In this document: piece by piece, positions 8,640 through 17,327 of the stretch | Position numbering within the stretch: position 1 is the stretch's first letter | Layout: each line of letters opens with the position of its first letter | Assembly: GCF_025452195.1 (NCBI RefSeq) | Contig: NZ_CP104973.1 | Coordinates: forward strand, 1,674,001 to 1,738,000 | Length of the DNA: 64,000 nt | Direction: 5' to 3' | Origin: Phyllobacterium zundukense | GTDB lineage: Bacteria; Pseudomonadota; Alphaproteobacteria; Rhizobiales; Rhizobiaceae | Made by a program: the position numbers and the translations under genes | The notes under the pieces: generated by a model | Database searches by the model: none | Told to the model about the DNA's origin: nothing | What the model saw: the letters and a program-made list of their open reading frames with translations, nothing else

Positions 8640-9446
8640 ATGGCTCCGCGTTCATTCTGGAAAGGCTATTTGAAGCTTTCGCTCGTCACCTGCCCGGTGG
8701 CGATGGTCCCTGCAACTACGGACAATGAAAAAGTCAAGTTCCATACGCTTAACCGGAAAACGGGAAATCGCGTTGTCAGCCAATATATCGATTCCGTAAG
8801 TGGCAAGCCGGTGGACGAGGACGAAGAAGTCAAAGGCTATCAGCGTAGCGAAGACGAATATGTCATGCTCGAGGATGACGAGATTGAGGCGGTGGGGCTT
8901 GAAAGCACGCGAACGATCGATATCGAGATGTTTGTGCCGCGCGATAGCATTGATTGGATCTGGTATGACAAGCCGCACTATCTGACACCGGACGATCCCG
9001 TGGGCGAAGAAGCTTTTTCGGTCATCCGCGATGCGATGGAGGCAACCGGTCAGGTCGGGATTTCGCGGCTGGTTATGTACAGGCGGGAGCGTGCTGTGAT
9101 GCTGGAGCCGCGAGGTCGCGGCATTGTCTTGTGGACATTGCGCTACGGCGATGAAGTGCGTGATCGCGATGCTTACTTCGGGGATATAAAGAATGACAAG
9201 GTCGACAGCAATCTCATGCCGTTGGTAAAGACGCTTATCGATGAGCGGATGAAGCCATGGGATCCCAAAATGGTTGATGATCCGGTTCAGGATCGCTTGC
9301 TGGAAATTATCGCGGCAAAAAAGAAGGGCAAGAAGCGTCCGGCAAAGGCAAAAGAGAGCACCTCGGAGCCTCCGAGTAATGTCGTCAATATCATGGACGC
9401 TTTGAAGAAGAGTATCGCCAGCGAAAGCAAATCAAAAAAACGCTAA
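8640..9446 (+). CDS. ku: Non-homologous end-joining protein Ku (paralogue 1)
   Basis: Homodimeric DNA-end binding protein (268 aa) that recruits LigD. The whole bacterial Ku core is seen: MAPRSFWKGYLKLSLVTCPVA at the start, FHTLNRKTGNRV, GYQRSEDEYVMLEDDEIEAV, the bridge region and LVMYRRERAVML. A basic lysine-rich tail follows (KKKGKKRPAKAKE), then the conserved VVNIMDALKKS and SKSKKR. The ATG has AAGGAG 7-10 bases upstream. An in-frame TTG five codons earlier includes that ribosome site and is rejected. The stop codon overlaps the ligD stop by 4 bases, tail to tail. Confidence 0.95.
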   Translation: MAPRSFWKGYLKLSLVTCPVAMVPATTDNEKVKFHTLNRKTGNRVVSQYIDSVSGKPVDEDEEVKGYQRSEDEYVMLEDDEIEAVGLESTRTIDIEMFVPRDSIDWIWYDKPHYLTPDDPVGEEAFSVIRDAMEATGQVGISRLVMYRRERAVMLEPRGRGIVLWTLRYGDEVRDRDAYFGDIKNDKVDSNLMPLVKTLIDERMKPWDPKMVDDPVQDRLLEIIAAKKKGKKRPAKAKESTSEPPSNVVNIMDALKKSIASESKSKKR

Positions 9447-11998
9447 CCGCGCTTTTTTGTTTTCGGCTTTTCAATGGGAGCGGCGGCTGCACGAAAATCG
9501 GCCCAAGGATCGCGTTTTATGGCAGCAAGGCGAGTCGCCGTGTTCAAGACCGTGAAATAAGCCGGGCCAATGCCGGGAGTAAGCTCATCCCATTCGAGTG
9601 GCATCGAAACGGCAGCGCCTGGACGCGCCCGCGTTGAGTAGGGTGCAACTGCTGTCATACCGCGCTGGTTGCGCAGATAATCGATGAGAATCTTGCCCGT
9701 GCGTTTCGACTTGGTGATGGTCGAGACATATGAGTCAGGACTGTCGGACGCCATGGAATCAGCAAGTGCTTTGGTGAAAGCCTTGACTTCCGGCCAGGTA
9801 GCTTTGGGTTTAACTGGGGCCACAACGTGGAGACCCTTGCCCCCGGACGTCTTGATGAAGGCGGCTAGACCTGCCTGTTCAAGTCGCTCCCGGGTTTCAA
9901 GTGCGCCTGCTATGACCTGTTCCCAAGGGACATTTTCACCTGGATCAAGATCCATGATGATCATGTCCGGGCGTTCCCAATCTGTGGTCGTCGAACCCCA
10001 AGGGTGAATTTCGAGCACCGCCGACTGCACCAGACCGATAAGCCCGTCCAAGTCGTTGATGCTGATCAATGGCTCGTCGTCTTCGTCTTTTGGATCGGTG
10101 ACCAAGGCGATATTGGAATTGAGGCCCTTCCAGGCGTGTTTCTGAAAAAAGGTTTGGCCGGTAATGCCTTCCGGACCCCGGAGCAACGCCAAGGGGCGCG
10201 CAACGACGAAGGGAGCTATATACTTCCAGACCTCGGTATAATAGTCCGCCAGGCCTTGCTTGGTGACGCCTTCTTCGGGCCAATAGATGCGGTCGGGATG
10301 GGTAAGTTTCACTGTGGGCCTCTCCGGTTGTGGCGATGCCTTTGACCTTGGCGTCTCGCGCACGACTTCGTTTGGATGCTTGTCCTCGCGCAGGCCGCGG
10401 AACGCTGCATGACGCAGATTGTTGTCAGCTGTCCAAGCGCGGAATTCCACCTCAGCGACAAGTTGCGGTTTCACATAGCGCACCTGCCGTGCCGCATCGG
10501 CGCTCAGCCGTTCGGCAAAGGGACTTTCCGGCGCGCGAATGCGTTCGAGCCTGCGAAACAAATCTTCCGCCACCGACGCGCTGTACCCAGTTCCGACGCG
10601 TCCGACGTGCTCAAGTTGCTTGCCGTTGTAAACGCCCATGACTAGCGAGCCGATCGCCCTGCGCGATGTAGTGGATGGTACGTAGCCCCCGATGACAAAT
10701 TCCTGCCGTTGTGAGCATTTGGCCTTGATCCAATCCTTGACGCGGCCGGAGCGGTATGGCGCGTCGCGAAGCTTCGACACGATACCTTCGAGGCTGAGTC
10801 GGCAGGCGTGATCGAGAATAAGAGGCCCATTTTCTTCGAAATGTCCACTATAGCGGATCAATCCGGGCGCATCGGCCGTCAGTTTTTCAAGCATGGCCTT
10901 GCGCTCGACCAAGGGTAAATTTTGCAGATCAAAGCCGTCAAGATAGAGGAGGTCGAAAACGTAGAAAACGAAACGATCCGTCCGGTTGTCGCTGAGATCG
11001 GCTTGCAGGGCGGAAAAGCTGGAGGCGCCTCCAGCTGTTTCGACCACCAGCTCGCCATCGATCAGCGCCGTGCCAATTGGCAGGCTTTGAAATGCGCCAA
11101 CGATTTCTTTGCCGAACTTCTTCGTCCAGTCGAGGCCGTTGCGAGTGAACAGCTTGACCCTGCCGGCCTCGATCCGTACCTGCAGTCGATAGCCGTCAAA
11201 CTTTATCTCGTGAATCCAGCGTTCGCCTGAAGGCGGCTTTGGCGCAAGTGTCGCCAGCGTTGGCTCGACAAAAGAGGGAAGGGGTGCCTTCCTGGCTCCG
11301 TCGAGTTTTGAGGGATCAGGGATATTCGCCAGGGTGTCAGGGGACTGGGTTTTGATAGCCTTGGCGGCGGCTTTGCCATTGGCGGCCTTTTTTTTATCGA
11401 TCTTGCCGGTCTTGGAAGACCAGCCGGGCTCTTCACCAGCGACATCGGCGATTTCACGCCCGGTCTTCACGGATTCAGGGCGCTCCTCAAGAATATCAGG
11501 ATCGTTTTCGGTACGCGCGGAATCGTCTTCTGCCTTTATGAGCAACCAATTTTCGCGCTTTTCGCGCGGTTTGCCGTGCATGCGAACCAGATGCCAACGC
11601 CCTGAAAGCTTTTCACCGTGAAGTTCGAATTCCAGATGGCCCTTGGCATAACCGTACTTCTGGTCAAAGACCGGGGTCCAGGTGCCACGGTCCCAGACGA
11701 TGACGGTACCACCACCATATTCGCCCTTGGGTATCGTGCCCTCGAAGCCGCCATACTCCAAAGGATGGTCTTCCACGTGGACCGCGAGCCGCTTCTCACT
11801 CGGTACCAGGCTTGGGCCGCGCGTAACCGCCCAACTCTTCAAAACGCCATCCATTTCAAGTCGTAGATCGTAATGAAGTCGCGTCGCATCGTGTTTCTGG
11901 ATGACGAAACTATTACCGGCCTTACGCGACTTGCGCCCCTTTGGCTCTGACGTTGTCTTGAAATCGCGTTTTTTCCGGTATGTTTCAAGCGCAACCAT
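9443..11998 (-). CDS. ligD: ATP-dependent DNA ligase D, three-domain
   Basis: Multifunctional end-joining enzyme of 851 aa. Domain order: 3'-phosphoesterase at about 30-160 (HDATRLHYDLRLE, DHPLEY, EGTIPKGEYGGG); linker rich in Lys/Ala (about 165-240); ATP-dependent ligase at about 245-540 with catalytic Lys266 in EIKFDGYR and LEGIVSK; and primase/polymerase at about 565-840 with the MDLDPG metal-binding motif and KTSGGKGLHV. This is the PE-LIG-POL arrangement common in rhizobia. It starts 3 bases after the stop of the second ku gene, so ku and ligD are co-transcribed. It is convergent with the other ku gene. Confidence 0.96.
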   Translation of the reverse strand: MVALETYRKKRDFKTTSEPKGRKSRKAGNSFVIQKHDATRLHYDLRLEMDGVLKSWAVTRGPSLVPSEKRLAVHVEDHPLEYGGFEGTIPKGEYGGGTVIVWDRGTWTPVFDQKYGYAKGHLEFELHGEKLSGRWHLVRMHGKPREKRENWLLIKAEDDSARTENDPDILEERPESVKTGREIADVAGEEPGWSSKTGKIDKKKAANGKAAAKAIKTQSPDTLANIPDPSKLDGARKAPLPSFVEPTLATLAPKPPSGERWIHEIKFDGYRLQVRIEAGRVKLFTRNGLDWTKKFGKEIVGAFQSLPIGTALIDGELVVETAGGASSFSALQADLSDNRTDRFVFYVFDLLYLDGFDLQNLPLVERKAMLEKLTADAPGLIRYSGHFEENGPLILDHACRLSLEGIVSKLRDAPYRSGRVKDWIKAKCSQRQEFVIGGYVPSTTSRRAIGSLVMGVYNGKQLEHVGRVGTGYSASVAEDLFRRLERIRAPESPFAERLSADAARQVRYVKPQLVAEVEFRAWTADNNLRHAAFRGLREDKHPNEVVRETPRSKASPQPERPTVKLTHPDRIYWPEEGVTKQGLADYYTEVWKYIAPFVVARPLALLRGPEGITGQTFFQKHAWKGLNSNIALVTDPKDEDDEPLISINDLDGLIGLVQSAVLEIHPWGSTTTDWERPDMIIMDLDPGENVPWEQVIAGALETRERLEQAGLAAFIKTSGGKGLHVVAPVKPKATWPEVKAFTKALADSMASDSPDSYVSTITKSKRTGKILIDYLRNQRGMTAVAPYSTRARPGAAVSMPLEWDELTPGIGPAYFTVLNTATRLAAIKRDPWADFRAAAAPIEKPKTKKRG

Positions 11999-12001
11999 AA
12001 A

Positions 12002-12850
12002 TCAGCTCGCCTTCCTCCGTGCGGGTTCCGCCTTGGGTTTGCGGGCTTGCGTCTTTTTGGGTTTCGCCTCTTTCTTGCCTGCACCAGCGCTTTGCCGCAG
12101 CGCCTCCATAAGGTCCACGACCTTCTCGGACTTGGCGGGCTTCTTGGTGGGGATCGGCTTGCCTTCGAGTTTCGCCCGGACCAGTTCGGCAAGAGCGGTC
12201 TCGTATCGATCCTTGTACTCGGAAGGGTCGAAGCTGCCGCGTTTCGTTCCGATAATATGCTTGGCTAGGTCCAGCATCTCGCCCGTGATCTTCATCTCAG
12301 GGATATCGCTAAACGCATCCTTGGCTGAGCGGATCTCGTAATCGAAGTGCAACGTGTTGGCCACCAGTCCACCGCCCGCTGCGCGGATTAAGAGCGTGCG
12401 AGCGCGGCGGAAAAGCACCGTTTGGGCAAGCGCCGCCACCTTCTTGTCTTTCATGCCCTCACAGATGAGAGCAAAGGCTTCCTGGCCGTGCTTGTCACTG
12501 GGTGCGAGATAATATGGTTTGTCGAAATATATGTCGTCCACATCGTCCGTGGCGACGAATGCTTCGACTGATAGCGTCTTGTCGCTCTCGGGAACCGCAG
12601 CAGCAACCTCTTCGGGCTCGAGTACGATGTAATCGTTGTCGCCAACCTCGTAGCCCTTGACCTGATCTTCCTTTTCCACAGGCTTGCCGCTGTCGGAATC
12701 AATGAACTGCCGCTGAACCCTATTGCCGGTTGCACGATTCAACGTGTGAAAGGCGATGCGGTCAGAGGTCGAGGCAGCCGTATACAGCGCCACAGGGCAC
12801 GAAAGCTCTGCAACCTTCAGAAAGCCTTTCCAATTTGCTCTTGGCGCCAA
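12002..12850 (-). CDS. ku: Non-homologous end-joining protein Ku (paralogue 2)
   Basis: Second Ku of 282 aa. It aligns with paralogue 1 from its first residues (MAPRANWKGFLKVAELSCPVA) through FHTLNRATGNRV, GYEVGDNDYIVLEPEEV and the C-terminal VVDLMEALRQS, but clearly differs over its length. The tail is a long Lys/Ala/Pro-rich extension (KKTQARKPKAEPARRKAS), suited to DNA binding. The start is TTG: an in-frame TGA lies six bases upstream and GGGAG stands about 8 bases before it, so no earlier start is possible. It is the first gene of a ku-ligD operon. Two Ku proteins may form homo- or heterodimers. Confidence 0.95.
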   Translation of the reverse strand: MAPRANWKGFLKVAELSCPVALYTAASTSDRIAFHTLNRATGNRVQRQFIDSDSGKPVEKEDQVKGYEVGDNDYIVLEPEEVAAAVPESDKTLSVEAFVATDDVDDIYFDKPYYLAPSDKHGQEAFALICEGMKDKKVAALAQTVLFRRARTLLIRAAGGGLVANTLHFDYEIRSAKDAFSDIPEMKITGEMLDLAKHIIGTKRGSFDPSEYKDRYETALAELVRAKLEGKPIPTKKPAKSEKVVDLMEALRQSAGAGKKEAKPKKTQARKPKAEPARRKAS

Positions 12851-13043
12851 CGCTCAACTCCCATGGCTCGTATTGCGAAATGCACTTGAGGTGGATTAGT
12901 TCCGAAACCCTTGTTGGTCCTACGTCTGACGGCTTGATTAATGGACGAGACGGTAACAATCTTGGCAGAAGAATACAACTTGAACGGGAAATAGCAGGGT
13001 TGGCAGACAACGGCGGGCCGCATGATTGGAGCGCGCCGAAGGC

Positions 13044-13490
13044 TCAAACAATTTTCACATACTTGATGAAAGGTGTTACTTTCGCGACCCTGTCGTAGAG
13101 TTGGCGTGCCGTCTTGTTGTCCTGGTTGGTCGTCCAATAGACCGAGTGGGCGCCAGCCTTGGTGGCCTCGGCATGGACGGCTTCGATCAATGCGCGGCCA
13201 ACGCCCTTGCCGCGCACCTCCGGGTCGGCATAGAGATCCTGAAGATAGCAGACATCCTCGATGCTCCAGTTGTGCCGATGAAACAGGTAGTGCGTTAGCC
13301 CGACAGATTTGCCTTCAAACTCGGCGATGAAGCCGCGGTATTCGTGACTGGCACCGGAAGTCAGCCTCGCGAATGTCGTTTGGTAGACCTCTTCAGGCAC
13401 TGTGGTCTCGTAAAAGGTGAGATAGGCAGTCCAAAGCCGGCGCCACTGGGCCTCGTCGGATTTTTGCAAAGGGCGGATTTGAACGCTCAT
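13044..13490 (-). CDS. GNAT family N-acetyltransferase
   Basis: Acetyl-CoA-dependent N-acetyltransferase (148 aa). Motif A is seen as LYADPEVRGKGVGRALIEAV (the RGKGVG acetyl-CoA loop), and the C-terminal ARQLYDRVAK helix matches motif B. AGGAG stands 8 bases before the ATG. The neighbouring genes do not reveal the substrate. It is transcribed away from the 6S RNA and fau locus. Confidence 0.88.
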   Translation of the reverse strand: MSVQIRPLQKSDEAQWRRLWTAYLTFYETTVPEEVYQTTFARLTSGASHEYRGFIAEFEGKSVGLTHYLFHRHNWSIEDVCYLQDLYADPEVRGKGVGRALIEAVHAEATKAGAHSVYWTTNQDNKTARQLYDRVAKVTPFIKYVKIV

Positions 13491-13599
13491 CTATATTTGT
13501 CTCCTGATCTGCCGGGCGCGAGATTAGGGTTGCGATCCAATGAGCGCAAGAGGTTGAAATTAGCCGACAACCCTACTGGTGCAATCCAACCAACCGTCC

Positions 13600-13605
13600 T
13601 ATATT
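13600..13605 (+). promoter_or_regulatory. Probable -10 element of the 6S RNA promoter
   Basis: TATATT lies 6 bases before the predicted 5' end of the 6S RNA, defined by complementarity of its two termini. A -35 element is not clear. Confidence 0.4.
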
Positions 13606-13610
13606 TGGGT

Positions 13611-13774
13611 TGGCGTTCTGCGCTTCTCGACAGGAGAGACATATTCCCCGGGGCCTTAATGATCCCTTAGGGAGCTGTCCCTGAGGAGGCCCGTGGGCTT
13701 CTTCACACGGCACCCACCTACTTTGTAGGTTCCCGGGATCGACTTCTCCATCGGTTGTGTGGACGCCGCTTTTA
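13611..13774 (+). ncRNA. ssrS: 6S RNA
   Basis: Predicted RNA of about 160 nt that would bind RNA polymerase holoenzyme by mimicking an open promoter. The 5' end (GGCGT near 13612) pairs with ACGCC near 13763, closing a long stem. Inside are the segment CACACGGCACCCACC and the strongly conserved-looking CTACTTTGTAGG hairpin that I associate with alphaproteobacterial 6S RNAs. Location also fits: 6S RNA genes lie directly upstream of the 5-formyltetrahydrofolate cyclo-ligase gene in many bacteria, as here. Ends are approximate. Identification is from recall of family sequence and synteny, not from a covariance search. Confidence 0.8.
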
Positions 13775-13831
13775 ATTTTGTGCTCATCCCGAGCTGGAGT
13801 CCAGCTTCCAGCCCCTCATGAAGTCACCCGC

Positions 13832-14419
13832 TTGAAGTACCCTCCCACCATCAAGGACCTGAAGAAGAATTTGAGGCTCGAAGCTCTGGGCCGGCGCGAC
13901 GCGCTTTCCACGGAGTATCGGATCGAAGCATCGATGCGCATCGCTGACGCCGGCGTCGCTTCCCTTGTTGTAGATCCGGGGACCAATGTCTCGGGTTTCT
14001 GGCCGATCAGGTCGGAAGTGGATTTACGCCCTCTGCTTTTTCATCTGCGCGAAAAAGGTGCGCGGCTACTGCTTCCGGTCATCATCGACAAGCAGACGAT
14101 TATTTTTCGCGAACTTGTGCGCGGTGCGCCGATGGTTGCCACGGGTTTCGGCACGGCGGGACCGCCCGAGGATGCGCTTGTTCTTGATCCTTCATTCATG
14201 CTGGTCCCTCTTGCCGCGTTCGATGAGCGCGGTCACCGTATCGGCTACGGCGCGGGCTACTACGACCGGGCGATCGCGCGACTGCAGGAGATTGGCGTCA
14301 ATCCCCGGTTGATCGGCGTGGCTTTTGACTGTCAACAAGTAGAAATCGTGCCTGATGAACCGCATGACGTGCCGCTGGAGGCCATCCTGACGGAAAGCGG
14401 GTTGCGTAGCTTTGGCTAG
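13832..14419 (+). CDS. fau: 5-formyltetrahydrofolate cyclo-ligase
   Basis: Converts 5-formyl-THF to 5,10-methenyl-THF with ATP in the folate cycle (195 aa from the TTG). Seen: basic N-terminal helix (LKKNLRLEALGRRDAL), the conserved VPLAAFDERGHRIGYGAGYYDR with the GxGxGYYDR nucleotide-binding motif, and the C-terminal DVPLEAILTE. Start choice is uncertain: the TTG has only a weak GAAG upstream, but an in-frame GTG 75 bases earlier would lie inside the 6S RNA. It lies directly downstream of 6S RNA, the known ssrS-fau linkage. Confidence 0.9.
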   Translation: MKYPPTIKDLKKNLRLEALGRRDALSTEYRIEASMRIADAGVASLVVDPGTNVSGFWPIRSEVDLRPLLFHLREKGARLLLPVIIDKQTIIFRELVRGAPMVATGFGTAGPPEDALVLDPSFMLVPLAAFDERGHRIGYGAGYYDRAIARLQEIGVNPRLIGVAFDCQQVEIVPDEPHDVPLEAILTESGLRSFG

Positions 14420-14484
14420 ACCGATAAAGCCAATCAACAATTATGAGCCCCGAAGGAACGGGCGCTCTCACTCAGGATGTGCGC

Positions 14485-15309
14485 GTGAGATTACTTTTTC
14501 TTGGTGATATGGTTGGCCGCTCTGGCCGTACAGCCGTTTATGAACAATTGCCGGGCCTTATCTCCGATCTGAAACTCGACTTTACCATCGTTAACGGTGA
14601 AAATGCGGCCGGTGGCTTTGGCATCACCGAAGAGATTTTCCACGACACGATCAATGCTGGTGCTGATGTCGTCACCACCGGCAATCACGTTTGGGATCAG
14701 CGCGAGGCGCTGGTCTTCGCCGCGCGCGAGCAGCGCTTCCTGCGGCCTGCCAATTTCCCGCTGGGGACAGCTGGAAAAGGTTCGGGCATATTTCTTGCCA
14801 AGAATGGCGCACGGGTTCTCGTCTCCAACATCATGGGCCGCGTTTTTATGCATCCGGATTTGCATGACCCCTTCACGATAGCCGAGGAAATTCTGGCGGC
14901 ATGCCCGCTCGGTGAACAGGCGGATGCGGTGGTCTTTGATTTTCACGCGGAAGCGACGAGCGAGAAACAGTGTTTCGGTCATTTTGTCGATGGTCGCGCC
15001 AGTTTCGTGGTGGGCACTCATACACATGTGCCCACGGCAGACGCGCAGATATTAAATGGCGGAACTGCCTATATGTCCGATGCGGGTATGTGCGGCGACT
15101 ATGATTCCTCGCTCGGAATGGACAAGGAAGAACCGCTCAATCGGTTCCTTTCCAAGGTGCCGAAGGGCCGGTTTGAGGCCGCCACCGGCAAGGCGACGAT
15201 TTGCGGCGTCGGGGTCGAGATTTCCGACAGTACTGGCCTCGCCGAAAAGATCGCTCCACTGCGTCTTGGCCCGCGACTTGAAGAAACCATTCCATCATTC
15301 TGGAAATGA
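14485..15309 (+). CDS. YmdB/TIGR00282-type metallophosphoesterase
   Basis: Dinuclear-metal phosphoesterase of 274 aa; family members hydrolyse 2',3'-cyclic nucleotides. Metal ligands are visible in LLFLGDMVGR, VNGENAAGG, TTGNHVWDQ, VFDFHAEATSE and VGTHTHVPTAD. The GTG just before RLLFLGD is chosen because the family begins at this strand and CAGGA lies 9-10 bases upstream; an earlier ATG gives 14 extra unconserved residues. It follows fau by 65 bases in the same direction and is probably cotranscribed. Confidence 0.88.
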   Translation: MRLLFLGDMVGRSGRTAVYEQLPGLISDLKLDFTIVNGENAAGGFGITEEIFHDTINAGADVVTTGNHVWDQREALVFAAREQRFLRPANFPLGTAGKGSGIFLAKNGARVLVSNIMGRVFMHPDLHDPFTIAEEILAACPLGEQADAVVFDFHAEATSEKQCFGHFVDGRASFVVGTHTHVPTADAQILNGGTAYMSDAGMCGDYDSSLGMDKEEPLNRFLSKVPKGRFEAATGKATICGVGVEISDSTGLAEKIAPLRLGPRLEETIPSFWK

Positions 15310-15390
15310 GTTGACCGAAGGAGGGCGCTCACCTAAGTCGAAGCACGCACCTCTACACCATCCGGGCCACTAACCTCAGGAACGACCCCC

Positions 15391-16134
15391 ATGGAAGCGC
15401 TACTCTCCTATTTCGATTTCATCTACACGCCGTCAGGCCTTATCGCCCTCGTTACGCTTGTCGTGATGGAAGTGGTGCTCGGCATCGACAATCTCATTTT
15501 TATTTCGATACTCACCAACAAGCTGCCGAAGGAACAGCAAGCGCGTGCCCGCCGTCTTGGTATCAGCGCAGCGCTGATCCTGCGGCTCGTTTTGCTATTT
15601 ACAATCTCGATCATCGTGCAGCTGACGGAACCGATCTTCGAGGCCTTCGGTCATGGATTTTCATGGCGCGACCTTATCCTGATCGCCGGTGGCCTGTTCC
15701 TGGTGTGGAAGGCCACGAAGGAAATCCATCACACGGTCGATCACGAGGATGCCAAGGAAGATGTCATCGGCAAGACGGTCACGCTTACGATGGGTGCAGC
15801 AATCGCGCAGATCCTCGTGCTCGATCTTGTGTTTTCTGTAGATTCCATCATCACCGCTGTCGGCATGACCGACGAAATCGCCATCATGGTTATTGCCGTG
15901 CTTGCTGCCGTGACCGTCATGTTGCTTGCAGCCGAGCCTTTGTCGAAGTTCATCGCCAACAACCCTACTATAGTCATGCTTGCGCTCGGCTTCCTTTTGA
16001 TGATTGGTATGACGCTGATCGCCGACGGGTTTGGCTATCATGTTCCCAAAGGCTACATCTATGCGGCGATGGGCTTTTCTGCCCTTGTCGAGGCGCTCAA
16101 CATGCTGGCGCGCCGCAGGAAAAAGCAGCACTGA
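15391..16134 (+). CDS. TerC family integral membrane protein
   Basis: Inner-membrane protein of 247 aa with about seven helices. The family hallmark [14 protein letters not shown] is in the first helix and the repeat [15 protein letters not shown] in the second half, each with the intramembrane Asp typical of TerC/Alx-like metal (manganese) transport proteins. A hydrophilic histidine-containing loop ([12 protein letters not shown]) lies in the middle. CAGGA precedes the ATG at 10 bases. The leader is only 81 bases and I see no yybP-ykoY riboswitch in it. Confidence 0.88.
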   Translation: MEALLSYFDFIYTPSGLIALVTLVVMEVVLGIDNLIFISILTNKLPKEQQARARRLGISAALILRLVLLFTISIIVQLTEPIFEAFGHGFSWRDLILIAGGLFLVWKATKEIHHTVDHEDAKEDVIGKTVTLTMGAAIAQILVLDLVFSVDSIITAVGMTDEIAIMVIAVLAAVTVMLLAAEPLSKFIANNPTIVMLALGFLLMIGMTLIADGFGYHVPKGYIYAAMGFSALVEALNMLARRRKKQH

Positions 16135-16178
16135 TTATGATACAAGTACATTAACGCCTATTGGAGGATTTGCACTCA

Positions 16179-16754
16179 ATGACCCAGACCACTTTTGCCG
16201 AGGCTTTCGTTCCGCTCAAACTTGCCAACCGCTCGCTCGCATACAAGGCGCTGGCAGTGGTGATCGGCACTGCGTTTCTTGCGGTCAGTTCGTGGATTTC
16301 GGTTCCGATGGTTCCAGTGCCAGTCACCATGCAGACCTTCGCGGTCACCATGGTAGGCGCTCTCTATGGCTGGCGGCTTGGTGGCGTCACCGTCGTTGCA
16401 TGGCTTCTCCATTCTTTCGTCGGATTGCCTGTCTTGGCCGACGGCATGCCGGGCCAGATTGCCTTTGCAGGTCCAACGGCTGGATATCTGTTTTCCTTTC
16501 CCGTTGTTGCGGTATTCATTGGTCTTCTCGCGGAACGTGGGCTGACGCGTAATCCATTCACGGCTTTCGGTGTCATGCTTCTGGGCAACGCTCTATGCCT
16601 TGTGCTCGGTGGGGCGTGGCTGGCAAACATGATCGGCCTCGAAAAGGCATGGATTTTCGGTGTCGCGCCGTTCATCATCGGTGGCGTCCTCAAATCGGCG
16701 CTGGCGGCCGCAACGATCGAAATGTTTCGCCGCTCAGGTATCCGCCTCTCTTGA
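16179..16754 (+). CDS. bioY: Biotin transporter BioY (substrate-binding S component)
   Basis: Membrane protein of 191 aa, S component of an ECF-type biotin importer. Seen: WISVPMVPVPVTMQTFAV (family signature), GWRLGG, GLPVLADG and AGPTAGYLFSFP in the biotin-binding part, with about six helices. No bioM/bioN genes are next to it; many proteobacterial BioY proteins act alone or with shared modules. GGAGG lies 11 bases before the ATG; an in-frame TTG beside it would add six residues. Its stop codon overlaps the next start (TTGA). Confidence 0.9.
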   Translation: MTQTTFAEAFVPLKLANRSLAYKALAVVIGTAFLAVSSWISVPMVPVPVTMQTFAVTMVGALYGWRLGGVTVVAWLLHSFVGLPVLADGMPGQIAFAGPTAGYLFSFPVVAVFIGLLAERGLTRNPFTAFGVMLLGNALCLVLGGAWLANMIGLEKAWIFGVAPFIIGGVLKSALAAATIEMFRRSGIRLS

Positions 16755-17176
16755 CGGTCAGGCTTCGCGCGCACCACCTGCTCTGCATGCTGACCTATGT
16801 CGGTAAAGGCTATAGTCCTGCCTTTACCGATAACTATGACAAGGTCATTGCGAGGTTGGTGGCCGGCGAGGATATCCTGATCAAGGCGGGGCCGGACGAT
16901 ATTTGCGAGCCCCTTCTCGCAACGCCCGAACCGCATTGCTTGCGCGACAGCGTTATCGAACGCGATACCAAGGCGATGCATGACGTCTCCAATCTGCTCG
17001 GCAGACCGCTTCAGATCGGCGACGCTGTAAATCTTGACGCCATGATGGTTGGAAAATTTCGCGATGCCTTTGCGAAGGGCCAAACCCGGCGTGCTTGTAT
17101 CGGTTGTGAGTGGTTTGAACTTTGCTCCGCGATATCGAAATCCGGCTTTCAAGACACCAGACTGAAGTTTGGTTGA
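16751..17176 (+). CDS. DUF1284 protein with cysteine motif
   Basis: Protein of 141 aa beginning TVRLRAHHLLCML, the DUF1284 signature. Cysteines occur in HHLLC, DDICEPL, PHCLR and near the end in CIGCEWFELC, which could ligate an iron-sulfur cluster or metal; this is inference. The TTG start overlaps the bioY TGA by 4 bases and no later ATG precedes the conserved HH motif, so translational coupling to bioY is likely. Function is not established for the family. The link to biotin uptake is suggestive only. Confidence 0.8.
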   Translation: MTVRLRAHHLLCMLTYVGKGYSPAFTDNYDKVIARLVAGEDILIKAGPDDICEPLLATPEPHCLRDSVIERDTKAMHDVSNLLGRPLQIGDAVNLDAMMVGKFRDAFAKGQTRRACIGCEWFELCSAISKSGFQDTRLKFG

Positions 17177-17327
17177 ACGGCAAAGCGACGGGTGCTGGAC
17201 GAAGCGCCGCTTTTTACCTATAAGGGCGCCATTCCAGAAGCATGTTTCCGCTCGGTGCAGCCCGCAACGTCATTGCAGGGCCCTGAAGTGAAACATCAAC
17301 AACCGAGATAAAGCACGCAGGGGTGCC

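Noticed and set aside
15310-15390. yybP-ykoY manganese riboswitch before terC
   Set aside because: The leader is only 81 bases and lacks the paired helices I would expect.
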